Source of the DNA: an uncultured Collinsella sp.
GTDB lineage: Bacteria; Actinomycetota; Coriobacteriia; Coriobacteriales; Coriobacteriaceae
NCBI GenBank assembly: GCA_900757465.1
Contig: CAAENY010000022.1
Span: 1-6,662, forward strand
Length of the DNA: 6,662 nt
Direction: 5' to 3'
The notes under the pieces were generated by a model. The model was not told the origin of the DNA. It saw nothing but the letters and a program-made list of their open reading frames with translations, and made no database searches. Positions 1 through 5,974 of the stretch are shown piece by piece (the first letter of the stretch is position 1; each line of letters begins with the position of its first letter). A program made the position numbers and the translations under genes.

Positions 1-641
1 ATAAAAAGCACCGCCATGCCCTCGGAACTGTTGAGGTCGCGCAGAAGATCCAAAATCTGTTTTTGAGTCGTCGTGTCGAGTGCCGTGGTGGGCTCATCGG
101 CAATCAGCAGTCGCGGATGACCGGCAAGCGCCATGGCAATCATCACGCGCTGGCGCATACCGCCGCTAAAATCGCTCGGATACATGTCGAAGCGGGCCGC
201 GGCATCTCGAATTCCCACACGCTCCAACAGCGATAGAGCCTCGTTGCGGGCTTCGCGTCGGCTCACCTTACGGTGGGCCCGCACGGCCTCGACGACCTGC
301 GCCCCGACCGTCATGACGGGATTAAGCGAGCTCAAAGGGTCCTGGAAAATCATGGCGATGTCGCAGCCGCGCACCTTGCGCATCGTCTTGAGCGGACGCG
401 CCAGCAGATCCTCGCCATCAAACACAATCTGGCCCTCATAGGCCATCTTCTGTTCATGCTCCAATAGGCGCATGACACTCTGGGCAAATACCGACTTACC
501 GCAGCCGGACTCGCCGACAACACCAACGATCTCGCCGGCATCGATATGTAGGTTGAGTTTGTTGACGGCTTCCAGCGCGTTGCCATCGCGGCCCACAAAC
601 GAGATGCAGAGGTCGCGCACGTCCAAAAGATGCTGAGCCAT
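1..641 (-). CDS. OppD/DppD-like peptide ABC transporter ATP-binding protein (partial, C-terminus beyond left edge)
   Basis: This is the first 213 codons of a cytoplasmic ATPase that powers an oligopeptide/dipeptide-type importer. The coding frame runs off the left edge, so the C-terminus is missing. Seen directly: Walker A GESGCGKS at about residues 43-50, Q-loop IFQDP at 98-102 followed by LSSLNPVMTVG, ABC signature FSGGMRQR at 158-165, and Walker B/D-loop LLIADEPTTALD at 178-189. The FSGGMRQR signature and the DPLSSLNP stretch are typical of the Opp/Dpp/Nik ATPase subfamily. The ATG at 641 follows the oppC-like stop after three bases and has a strong Shine-Dalgarno, so translation is probably coupled. 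A full member is about 320-340 residues, ending in a C-terminal domain associated with oligopeptide transporters. The substrate (peptide, nickel or other) cannot be decided from the ATPase. Confidence 0.93.
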   Translation of the reverse strand, partial: MAQHLLDVRDLCISFVGRDGNALEAVNKLNLHIDAGEIVGVVGESGCGKSVFAQSVMRLLEHEQKMAYEGQIVFDGEDLLARPLKTMRKVRGCDIAMIFQDPLSSLNPVMTVGAQVVEAVRAHRKVSRREARNEALSLLERVGIRDAAARFDMYPSDFSGGMRQRVMIAMALAGHPRLLIADEPTTALDTTTQKQILDLLRDLNSSEGMAVLF

Positions 642-644
642 GGG

Positions 645-1475
645 CTACTCCTCCTTGGTCTTGGGGTCGAGGGCGTCGCGCAGGCCGTCGCCGGCCAGAT
701 TGAGCGAAAGCACGCTTGCGATGATGGCCGCTGCCGGGAAAAAAATCATCCACCAGGCTTTGCGCATCACGTTCTTGCCCGCCTGCAGGATGTTTCCCCA
801 GCTGGCGTCGGGCGCCTTGATACCCAGGCCCAGAAACGAGAGGGCGGCTTCCGAGAGCACAGCCTCGGCAAAGACGAAGGTCGCCTGCACCAGGAAGGGT
901 GCCATGACGTTGGGCACGATATGCAGCCACACGATGCGCGCGGTCGAGGCGCCCTGCACGCGCAGGGCCTCCACAAAGGGCTCCTCCTTGACCACCATCG
1001 CACGCGAGCGCACGATGCGCGCCATGCTGGGCGTATAGACGATGGAGAGCGCGATAATGACGTTCCAGACCGAGGCGCCCATCATGGCCATGAGTGCGAT
1101 AGCCAAAAGCACGCCCGGAATGGACATAAGGCCGTCGCAGATGCGCATGAGAATATGATCGAGCCTCTCGTTGTAGCACGCATAGGCGCCGATCACCAAG
1201 CCGAGCGCACTCGTCGCGAGCGTGACGGCAATGCCAACGCCAAGCGACACGCGCGCGCCCACGATGACGCGGGCAAGCAGGTCGCGGCCAAAGTCATCGC
1301 AGCCAAAGGGATGCGTGGGCGAAGGTGCCGAAAGTCGCAACGTCATCTCCTGCGCATTGGGATCAACCGTCCACACCAGCGGACCTACGAGCGCGATCAG
1401 CGCAATCGCCAGGAAAATGCAGCCGCCGACCACAAACCCCTTGTTGGCAAGAGCCTTCTTAAAGTTTGCCATCAT
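645..1475 (-). CDS. OppC/DppC-like peptide ABC transporter permease
   Basis: Second membrane channel subunit of the importer, 276 residues from the chosen start. A short N-terminal tail is followed by a membrane segment at about residues 13-34. A periplasmic-side loop carries the family motif HPFGCDDFGRDLLARVIVGARVSL (about 55-78). Further hydrophobic segments lie at about 79-100, 115-133, 136-150, 191-208 and 243-260. The cytoplasmic EAA loop that contacts the ATPase is EALRVQGASTARIVWLHIVPN (about 169-189). The frame is open back to an ATG at 1487. I prefer the ATG at 1475 because it makes an ATGA overlap with the stop of the upstream permease and has a GGGG stretch at ribosome-binding distance; the 1487 ATG has none. 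A third ATG follows immediately at 1472. Length and motifs are normal for the family (BPD_transp_1 fold). It ends with TAG three bases before the ATPase gene. Confidence 0.93.
   Translation of the reverse strand: MMANFKKALANKGFVVGGCIFLAIALIALVGPLVWTVDPNAQEMTLRLSAPSPTHPFGCDDFGRDLLARVIVGARVSLGVGIAVTLATSALGLVIGAYACYNERLDHILMRICDGLMSIPGVLLAIALMAMMGASVWNVIIALSIVYTPSMARIVRSRAMVVKEEPFVEALRVQGASTARIVWLHIVPNVMAPFLVQATFVFAEAVLSEAALSFLGLGIKAPDASWGNILQAGKNVMRKAWWMIFFPAAAIIASVLSLNLAGDGLRDALDPKTKEE
648..656 (-). promoter_or_regulatory. Strong Shine-Dalgarno for the OppD-like gene
   Basis: On the minus strand this reads AAGGAGGAG. It lies inside the last codons of the upstream permease gene, ending six bases before the ATG at 641. 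It fixes the start of the ATPase and indicates efficient translation from the polycistronic message. Confidence 0.8.
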
Positions 1476-2425
1476 GCATCGCCCCATTTGCGAGCGCGCG
1501 GGTCAAAAGCGCCGTAGGCAAGGTCGACGGCCAGATTGATCGCCGAATTCAACAAGGCGACGACCAGCAGCACGCCCTGAATCACCGGATAGTCGCGACG
1601 CTCGATAGAGCTCGTGACCAGCTGGCCCAAACCGGGGATGTTAAAAATGGCCTCAGTCACCACGGCGCCCGTAATCAGGGCGCCAAAAGAATAGCCGACC
1701 GAGGTGAGAATCGGCAGCGCGGCGTTGCGCAGGGCATGGGCCAGCACCACGCGGACCTCGGAGACGCCCTTGGCACGCGCCGTCTTGACGCAGTCGAGCT
1801 GCATGGCCTCGATCACGCTCGCACGCGTCATGCGCATGAGCAGCGCAGCCTGAACGCATCCAAGCGATATGGCCGGCAACGCAAGATAGCGTAAATGGCT
1901 GAACCAGCCCTTCGATAGCGGCGCATAGCCGGCCACCGGAAGCACACGCAACGTGACGGCAAACAGCCACATAAGCATGAGCGCCATCAAAAAACCGGGT
2001 ATCGCCACACCCAAAAGAGCAACGACACGCAAGACCGCGTCGGTGCGCGACCCATGTTTGAGGGCAGCGACGACGCCGCAGGGCAGTGCAATCAACAGCG
2101 CGATGAGCTGTGCCAGAAGCGCGAGCGATAGCGTGGGGCCAAAGTGCTCGGCGATCGCCTGCGTGACGGGCTGGCGCATAAAATACGAATCGCCCAGGTC
2201 GCCGGTAAGCACGCCGCCCATCCACTCAACGTAGCGCTGCGGCAGCGGCTCGTTGAGTCCCAGGCTATCGTTGACGCGCTCGATCTGGTCGGCCGAAGCC
2301 TCCATGCCGAGCATCGAAGAGGCCGGATCACCCGGTGTGAGATAGATAATCAAAAACACGACGACCGAGATGATGAGCATCACCGGAACCATCGCGCCTA
2401 TACGTTTGAGCGTGTACTTCAACAT
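1472..2425 (-). CDS. OppB/DppB-like peptide ABC transporter permease
   Basis: First membrane channel subunit of the importer, 317 residues. The N-terminus MLKYTLKRI followed by a membrane segment (about residues 12-29) ending in LTPGDPA is the usual DppB/OppB beginning. Other hydrophobic segments lie at about 99-121, 131-157, 177-198, 236-258 and 282-303. The EAA loop facing the ATPase is DCVKTARAKGVSEVRVVLAHALRNA (about 211-235), and it is followed by the conserved VVTEAIFNIPGLGQL (255-269). An in-frame stop lies four codons upstream of the ATG, so 2425 is the first possible ATG. The ribosome-binding site is poor: a purine-rich AGAGGGGAA lies about 15 bases upstream, too far to be ideal. The gene is separated from the binding-protein gene by 88 bases containing a large hairpin. 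Its 3' end overlaps the next permease gene by four bases. Confidence 0.93.
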   Translation of the reverse strand: MLKYTLKRIGAMVPVMLIISVVVFLIIYLTPGDPASSMLGMEASADQIERVNDSLGLNEPLPQRYVEWMGGVLTGDLGDSYFMRQPVTQAIAEHFGPTLSLALLAQLIALLIALPCGVVAALKHGSRTDAVLRVVALLGVAIPGFLMALMLMWLFAVTLRVLPVAGYAPLSKGWFSHLRYLALPAISLGCVQAALLMRMTRASVIEAMQLDCVKTARAKGVSEVRVVLAHALRNAALPILTSVGYSFGALITGAVVTEAIFNIPGLGQLVTSSIERRDYPVIQGVLLVVALLNSAINLAVDLAYGAFDPRARKWGDA

Positions 2426-2459
2426 GCGAGGCGTCTATTTCCCCTCTGAACGTGGACAG

Positions 2460-2503
2460 GGCGTGGCGGCCACAGGGGACCAGACCCCTCCAGCCGCCAC
2501 GCC
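2460..2503 (-). repeat. Strong intercistronic hairpin between binding-protein and permease genes
   Basis: Arms 2460-2470 and 2493-2503 are a perfect 11-bp inverted repeat (ggcgtggcggc / gccgccacgcc). Inside, 2474-2478 pairs with 2485-2489 (AGGGG/CCCCT) across a six-base loop, leaving a 3x3 internal loop. In the direction of transcription no run of U follows, so it is not a classical intrinsic terminator. Hairpins at this place, just after the binding-protein gene of ABC importers, commonly protect the upstream message from 3' exonucleases and reduce downstream expression. That role is inferred here from position. Confidence 0.75.
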
Positions 2504-2513
2504 ATCTATTGCA

Positions 2514-4124
2514 TTACTCCGGACGTTTGGCATTCCAAACGATGGCACCATCGAGCACCTCGACGTCCTCGACGTCTGCCTGGGTGCCCGTGATGGAAGC
2601 GTAGTGGCAAAGCGGCTCGATGACGGCGATCTCATAGAGGCGCTCCTGAGCCTCGGCCCACTTCTTGGCCGCGGCGTCGGTGTCCTTGGCGGTGCGGGTC
2701 TCGGCCACGAGCTTGAGCGCCTTCTCGTCGGACAGGCCATAGAAGGCCTTGGAGACCGAGAGGGACTGGGCCGGGATGGGCTTGTAGTTGGTGGAGGCCA
2801 CAAAGAGGTCCCACTGCTCGGGCTTGCTGGAGCGGATGTCCATGAAGGTCGCGAACTCGTAGCTGTCGACCTCGGCGGTGAAGCCGGCCTTCTCGAGCTG
2901 CTCCTGCAGCGCGACGGTGGCGTTGTACATATCCTTGTAGTCGGGGGTGGTCAGCAGCTTGACCGTCTCACCGGCATAGGAGGTCTTGGCCAGGGCCTTC
3001 TTGGCGGCCTTGGCGTCGGCCTGGTTAAAGTACTTCTTGCCCGCGTCGGTCGCCCACTGAGTGTTCTCGGGGTTGCCAAGGTTGGGATCGATGTTGAAGA
3101 GCTCCTTCTCGCCATAGGCGGCAAGAGCGGCCGCCTCGCAGTCGATAGCCATGAGGGCGCATTTGCGGATTTCCTCGTCGGCGAAGATGCCCTCGTTCAT
3201 GCTAAGGAAGGCGGTAAGAACGCCGGCGTTATGGGTGTAGAGCTTGACGTCGTCGTTGCCGTCGAAGTCGTGGTAGTTCTCGGTGGGGATCTCGCCAGCG
3301 ATATCGTACTCGCCGGTCTCAAACCCGCTCACGCGCGTGGAGGCCTCGGTCACGAACTGATAGTAGATGTCCTTGGTGGGCGCGGAGACCTTGCCGGTGT
3401 AGCCCGAAGCCTTGCCGTGGGCGGCGACATAGTCCTCGTAGCGGGTGAGATGGATGTACTGGTCCTGCTTCCACTCCACAAACTTGTAGGCACCGGTACC
3501 CACGTACTCGGTCACGCCGGTATCGCCCGCGGCCTCGATGACCTCGGAGGGGAAGATGCCCGGATACTGGGAGTGGTTGCCCAGGATGATCAGAAAGTCG
3601 ATGGCGGGCTCGGTCAGCGTGCAGGTGACCTCGTGGTCGCCCGAGGCGGCGAACGTGGCACCGGGCAGCAGGCTCTTGGCGCGGTCGTTGACGGTGAGCC
3701 AGCGGTTCATCGAGGCCACGACGTCCTCGGAGCTAAACTCCTTGCCGTTGTGGAAGGTGACGCCCTCGCGCAGCTTGATGGTGTAGGTCAGGCCGTCGTC
3801 GGAGACCTCATAGCCCTTGGCCAGCACGGGCTGGGGCTCGTAGTCGCTATCGAGGCCAAAGAGCGGCTCGACGACGTTGCAGATGACGTCCACGGTCACA
3901 AGCGACGACGTGGTGTGCGGATCGAGACCGTCCGGGCTCGCCGGGAGCGCGATTTGCAGCTCGTCGCGATACTCCACATCCTGGCCGGAGGCAGCGGCGC
4001 TACCGCTCTCGGCGCCCGAACCGCCGCAGCCGGTGAGGCCGAGGCCCGCCATGGCGCACAGGGCAGCGGAGCCGGTCAGAAAACCGCGACGGGAAACGCC
4101 CGCCTTGAAAAGGTCGTTGTTCAT
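2514..4124 (-). CDS. Family-5 (peptide/nickel/opine-type) ABC transporter substrate-binding lipoprotein with Tat signal
   Basis: A 536-residue extracytoplasmic solute receptor (SBP_bac_5 family) that delivers its ligand to the two permeases downstream. The N-terminus has a twin-arginine motif SRRGFL (residues 11-16), a hydrophobic stretch and a lipobox LTGC with the acylated cysteine at 33, followed by a Gly/Ser/Ala-rich linker to about 50. It therefore looks like a Tat-exported, lipid-anchored protein. Family features are SPDGLDPHTT (63-72), VVEPLFGLD (84-92), LAKGYEVSDDGLTYTIKLREGVTFHNGKEFSSEDVV (101-136) and VGTGAYKFVEW (208-218). The C-terminal lobe includes WDLFVASTNY (438-447). The frame is open upstream to an ATG at 4196. 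I chose 4124 because GAAAGGA (4130-4136) sits five bases upstream and the signal peptide starts correctly there. The length is usual for the family. The ligand cannot be inferred from sequence; a peptide is the default guess. Confidence 0.93.
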   Translation of the reverse strand: MNNDLFKAGVSRRGFLTGSAALCAMAGLGLTGCGGSGAESGSAAASGQDVEYRDELQIALPASPDGLDPHTTSSLVTVDVICNVVEPLFGLDSDYEPQPVLAKGYEVSDDGLTYTIKLREGVTFHNGKEFSSEDVVASMNRWLTVNDRAKSLLPGATFAASGDHEVTCTLTEPAIDFLIILGNHSQYPGIFPSEVIEAAGDTGVTEYVGTGAYKFVEWKQDQYIHLTRYEDYVAAHGKASGYTGKVSAPTKDIYYQFVTEASTRVSGFETGEYDIAGEIPTENYHDFDGNDDVKLYTHNAGVLTAFLSMNEGIFADEEIRKCALMAIDCEAAALAAYGEKELFNIDPNLGNPENTQWATDAGKKYFNQADAKAAKKALAKTSYAGETVKLLTTPDYKDMYNATVALQEQLEKAGFTAEVDSYEFATFMDIRSSKPEQWDLFVASTNYKPIPAQSLSVSKAFYGLSDEKALKLVAETRTAKDTDAAAKKWAEAQERLYEIAVIEPLCHYASITGTQADVEDVEVLDGAIVWNAKRPE

Positions 4125-4129
4125 TGAGT

Positions 4130-4136
4130 TCCTTTC
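4130..4136 (-). promoter_or_regulatory. Shine-Dalgarno deciding the binding-protein start
   Basis: The minus strand reads GAAAGGA, ending five bases before the ATG at 4124. It supports this start over the longer upstream reading frame, which would begin at 4196 inside a hairpin and bury the Tat signal. Confidence 0.75.
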
Positions 4137-4159
4137 GTGTCTGAACAAGCGGACAGAAT

Positions 4160-4192
4160 CTGCCGGGACGGCGGAAATCCCCGCCCCGGCAG
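4160..4192 (-). repeat. Hairpin C in the leader of the binding-protein gene
   Basis: Outer arms 4160-4167 and 4185-4192 (ctgccggg / cccggcag) are perfectly complementary. The inner arms ggcgg (4170-4174) and ccgcc (4181-4185) can pair around a short A/T-containing loop, with a small bulge; the inner and outer helices compete for one base. In the message this is the last strong stem before the ribosome-binding site, about 24 bases upstream of it. Confidence 0.6.
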
Positions 4193-4246
4193 CCATGCGA
4201 AGCCGATCGGTGCCCTGCGGTGCATCCGGACACCGACCGGCATGGC
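4192..4246 (-). repeat. Long hairpin B in the leader of the binding-protein gene
   Basis: Arms 4202-4215 and 4228-4241 pair over 14 bp in RNA, counting two G-U wobbles, around a 12-base loop. Alternatively, part of this stem is extended by a perfect outer 7-bp pair, gccatgc (4192-4198) with gcatggc (4240-4246), leaving a small bulge on one side. This structure is much larger than a chance stem and stands between the upstream gene's terminator-like hairpin and hairpin C. It could be a regulatory RNA element or a processing/stability element; no known riboswitch class is recognised. Confidence 0.6.
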
Positions 4247-4250
4247 AACA

Positions 4251-4278
4251 GAGAAATCCCTATCGCGTGGATAGGGAT
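4251..4278 (-). terminator. Probable weak intrinsic terminator after the double-cubane-cluster gene
   Basis: Arms 4256-4264 and 4270-4278 (atccctatc / gatagggat) form a perfect 9-bp stem with a five-base loop. In the transcribed (minus) direction the stem is followed by TTTCTCTGTT, a moderately U-rich tail. It lies 30 bases downstream of the TAG at 4309. The interrupted U-tract suggests partial termination, so read-through into the binding-protein gene remains possible. Confidence 0.5.
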
Positions 4279-4308
4279 ACCAGGCGGCACCGCTTAGCGC
4301 AGGTGCGG

Positions 4309-5592
4309 CTAAATCGTCTCTAAGAACGCCTCGATGCGGGTCTGGAGCTGACCGGCGTCCTCGCCGGCGTAGTCGGTCGTGATGTGCATAAACGGAATGC
4401 CCGCCTCCTCGGCGGCCTTCTCCACGGCAAACGACTCCATCTCGTAGAGCGTGCAGAACTGCAGAGCCACGTCGACGATGCCGTCGGCATGCAGGTCCTT
4501 GGCCATCTGGACAATATCCTTCATACGCTGGTCGTTGGGCGTAAAGACAGCGCAGTTGATCTTAAAGTAGCGCTCGGCGATGGCATCGAGCATCTCGTCG
4601 ACCGTCTCGCCGGACTCGTCGACCAGGTCCTTGTAGTAGCGCGAGCCCGTGCAGGACTCCTCACCGACCACAACGCCGCCGGCCTTCTCGATGAGGTTGA
4701 ACAGCTTCCAGTTGGGCACGGCCATGGGCGTGCCGGTGTACAGGATGCGCTTGGTCCCCTTGGGCGCCACGCCCTCGCCGGCCTCGACACGCTGCTCGCA
4801 CTCAGCCGCCATATCGTTGATGGCTCCGGTCAGGCGCGGCGTGTCGTCCATAAAGGCGGCCTGAACGGTCAGCAGGCTGTCGAGACCGCTGATGGGCGCA
4901 GGGTCGGCAGCGCGGGTCGCAGCGAGGCGCTGCAGGGCGCGGCGCTTCTCATTGACGGCGTGGATGGCGGCTTTCAGACGCTCAGGCGTAATCGTGACGC
5001 CGCACTCTTCCTCGATCTTGGCGGCGAGTTTCTTGACCTCGGCCTTCCAGGTCACGAGCGTCGACTCGTCGTGCACGTTGGGAATATCCATGACGTACAT
5101 GTTCTTTTGCGTTGCAAAGAACTCGTAGGCCTTCTTCTTGCCATCGCAGGTGTTCTCGCCCACCACCAAGTCACTCGACTCAATGTAGGGGCAGACCTCA
5201 CCCAGCTTAAAGCCGGCAAAGCTCTTGATTAGCGGACAGGTGTTGCGCGGCAGGTGCTCCTCGACCTTATCGGTTGCCCAATCGGCACCCGAGCACAGAC
5301 CGACGGGAATGCCGTCACAGGCAAGCACGATCTCCTCGGGCACGTACACGCAGAACGACCCCACGATCTTGGTGGCCTCGCCGGCCTCCTTCTTGTCGAG
5401 CATCTCCTTAATACGGCCGCTGTGGATGTTGGTGGCCACAAAGTCCAGATAGGACGTGGACTTGGGGCGGTTGTTCTGCGTCAGGAACATATCGCCGTAC
5501 ATCTGGCCCACGGCGCCCAGCAGCATGTCGTGGTCGGCAAGATTCATGCCGAGGCTCTCCCACATCGGATGGAAATCGAATTCTTCAGCCAT
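4309..5592 (-). CDS. YjiM-family double-cubane-cluster protein (2-hydroxyacyl-CoA dehydratase D-component superfamily)
   Basis: A 427-residue cytoplasmic iron-sulfur protein. It resembles E. coli YjiM closely from memory: LPRNTCPLIKS (114-124), CPYIESSDLVVGENTCDGKKKAYE (134-157), PNDQRMKDIVQMAKDLHADGIVDV (352-375) and TDYAGEDAGQLQTRIEAFLE (406-425). Candidate cluster cysteines at 81, 92, 100, 119, 134, 149, 314, 347 and 380 sit in conserved contexts. In the characterised relative from Carboxydothermus, cysteines bind a double-cubane [8Fe-9S] cluster that reduces small molecules after ATP-driven electron input from an activator ATPase. The family's physiological substrates are largely unknown. 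Compared with YjiM it carries roughly 40 extra N-terminal residues. The ATG at 5592 has AGGGG seven bases upstream. No activator (YjiL/HgdC type) gene is in the window. A true 2-hydroxyacyl-CoA dehydratase beta subunit is less likely, since no alpha-subunit partner is adjacent. Confidence 0.88.
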   Translation of the reverse strand: MAEEFDFHPMWESLGMNLADHDMLLGAVGQMYGDMFLTQNNRPKSTSYLDFVATNIHSGRIKEMLDKKEAGEATKIVGSFCVYVPEEIVLACDGIPVGLCSGADWATDKVEEHLPRNTCPLIKSFAGFKLGEVCPYIESSDLVVGENTCDGKKKAYEFFATQKNMYVMDIPNVHDESTLVTWKAEVKKLAAKIEEECGVTITPERLKAAIHAVNEKRRALQRLAATRAADPAPISGLDSLLTVQAAFMDDTPRLTGAINDMAAECEQRVEAGEGVAPKGTKRILYTGTPMAVPNWKLFNLIEKAGGVVVGEESCTGSRYYKDLVDESGETVDEMLDAIAERYFKINCAVFTPNDQRMKDIVQMAKDLHADGIVDVALQFCTLYEMESFAVEKAAEEAGIPFMHITTDYAGEDAGQLQTRIEAFLETI

Positions 5593-5599
5593 GACGGTT

Positions 5600-5607
5600 C
5601 CCCTCTC
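5600..5607 (-). promoter_or_regulatory. Shine-Dalgarno of the double-cubane-cluster gene
   Basis: The minus strand reads GAGAGGGG, ending seven bases before the ATG at 5592. This is good spacing for ribosome binding and supports this start. Confidence 0.65.
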
Positions 5608-5751
5608 GAACCAAAAGCGGATAACAGCGGTATCGATGCACGACGGACGGCGATTGCCCAGCCGTGCTCAAACCCGGAATTTTAGGGAACCTGCTTTGCG
5701 GTCGATTATTTAGTTGTGCGTCGTCTCTCCCGGAGCCGTGAACATACCTGC

Positions 5752-5820
5752 TCATATGCGACTCCGAGCCATATATAGGGCACGCGCGGCAACGCGGCGA
5801 ATGTATGTCGTCTGCGGCAT
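5752..5820 (-). CDS. Possible 22-residue leader peptide / small ORF
   Basis: The ATG at 5820 is preceded, seven bases away, by AAGGAGGG (5828-5835), the best Shine-Dalgarno in the spacer. The frame gives MPQTTYIRRVAARALYMARSRI and then TGA. Five of the 22 residues are arginine and none is lysine, and several alanines give it a cationic, possibly helical look. It lies between a candidate promoter and the double-cubane-cluster gene, about 160 bases upstream of that gene's start. It could be a regulatory leader peptide, a genuine small protein or chance. I do not recognise it. A longer overlapping frame (5706-5891) lacks a ribosome-binding site and is less likely. Confidence 0.35.
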   Translation of the reverse strand: MPQTTYIRRVAARALYMARSRI

Positions 5821-5856
5821 GTGCGCACCCTCCTTAACCAGTTTAGGTCAACTATA

Positions 5857-5888
5857 TCAACGGTCATCGACCATGCGAACACCGTTGA
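5857..5888. repeat. Inverted repeat in the leader/spacer
   Basis: tcaacggt (5857-5864) and accgttga (5881-5888) are perfect reverse complements separated by 16 bases. A further tcaac lies at 5848-5852, giving a direct repeat with the first arm. It sits just downstream of the candidate promoter and upstream of the small ORF. It could be a transcription-factor operator or an RNA stem in the leader. No U-tract follows, so it is not a terminator. Confidence 0.4.
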
Positions 5889-5928
5889 CATTCGTACGAC
5901 AGCGTCGTGTGTCGTCGTTTAATAAAGA

Positions 5929-5956
5929 ATTATCTTGATTGATAAGAGTTTGTCAT
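5929..5956 (-). promoter_or_regulatory. Candidate sigma70-like promoter for the double-cubane-cluster gene
   Basis: The minus strand reads ATGACA (5951-5956, five of six matches to TTGACA), then 16 bases, then GATAAT (5929-5934, five of six matches to TATAAT). It lies in the only clearly AT-rich patch of the spacer, just past the modC terminator. Transcription would start near 5922 and give a leader of about 330 bases before the ATG at 5592. Consensus matching alone is weak evidence. Confidence 0.4.
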
Positions 5957-5960
5957 ACCT

Positions 5961-5973
5961 CATTCGGCGAATG
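5961..5973. repeat. 13-base odd palindrome upstream of the candidate promoter
   Basis: cattcg-g-cgaatg is perfectly symmetric around a central base. It lies five bases upstream of the candidate -35 element and just beyond the modC terminator tail. It is a possible regulator-binding site, although its short length means chance cannot be excluded. Confidence 0.25.
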
Positions 5974-5974
5974 G

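Noticed and set aside
1476..1487. Upstream ATG at 1487 for the OppC-like gene
   Set aside because: No ribosome-binding site; the ATGA overlap start at 1475 is better supported.
630..1517. A 295-codon plus-strand open frame across the OppC-like gene
   Set aside because: His/Arg/Ala-rich translation with no recognisable motif; the minus strand holds a clear permease with family motifs.
2370..4127. A 585-codon open frame on the plus strand antisense to the binding-protein gene
   Set aside because: It mirrors the minus-strand gene's codon pattern, is rich in low-complexity Gly/Val/Leu/Ala, shows no family motif, and the opposite strand encodes a clear SBP_bac_5 protein.
4125..4196. N-terminal extension of the binding protein starting at 4196
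   Set aside because: It has no Shine-Dalgarno, its start lies in hairpin structure, and it would place the Tat/lipobox signal 24 residues inside the protein.
5645..5690. TAAAAT (minus strand) as a promoter -10 close to the double-cubane gene
   Set aside because: The hexamer matches 5 of 6, but no recognisable -35 lies 15-18 bases upstream, so I left it out.
5706..5891. A 61-codon minus-strand frame in the spacer
   Set aside because: No ribosome-binding site before its ATG and no motif; it overlaps the better-supported 22-codon ORF in another frame.
5885..5913. Perfect TTGACA on the plus strand as a divergent promoter
   Set aside because: No acceptable -10 element at 16-18 bases and no plus-strand gene follows; the hexamer is part of the inverted repeat arm.
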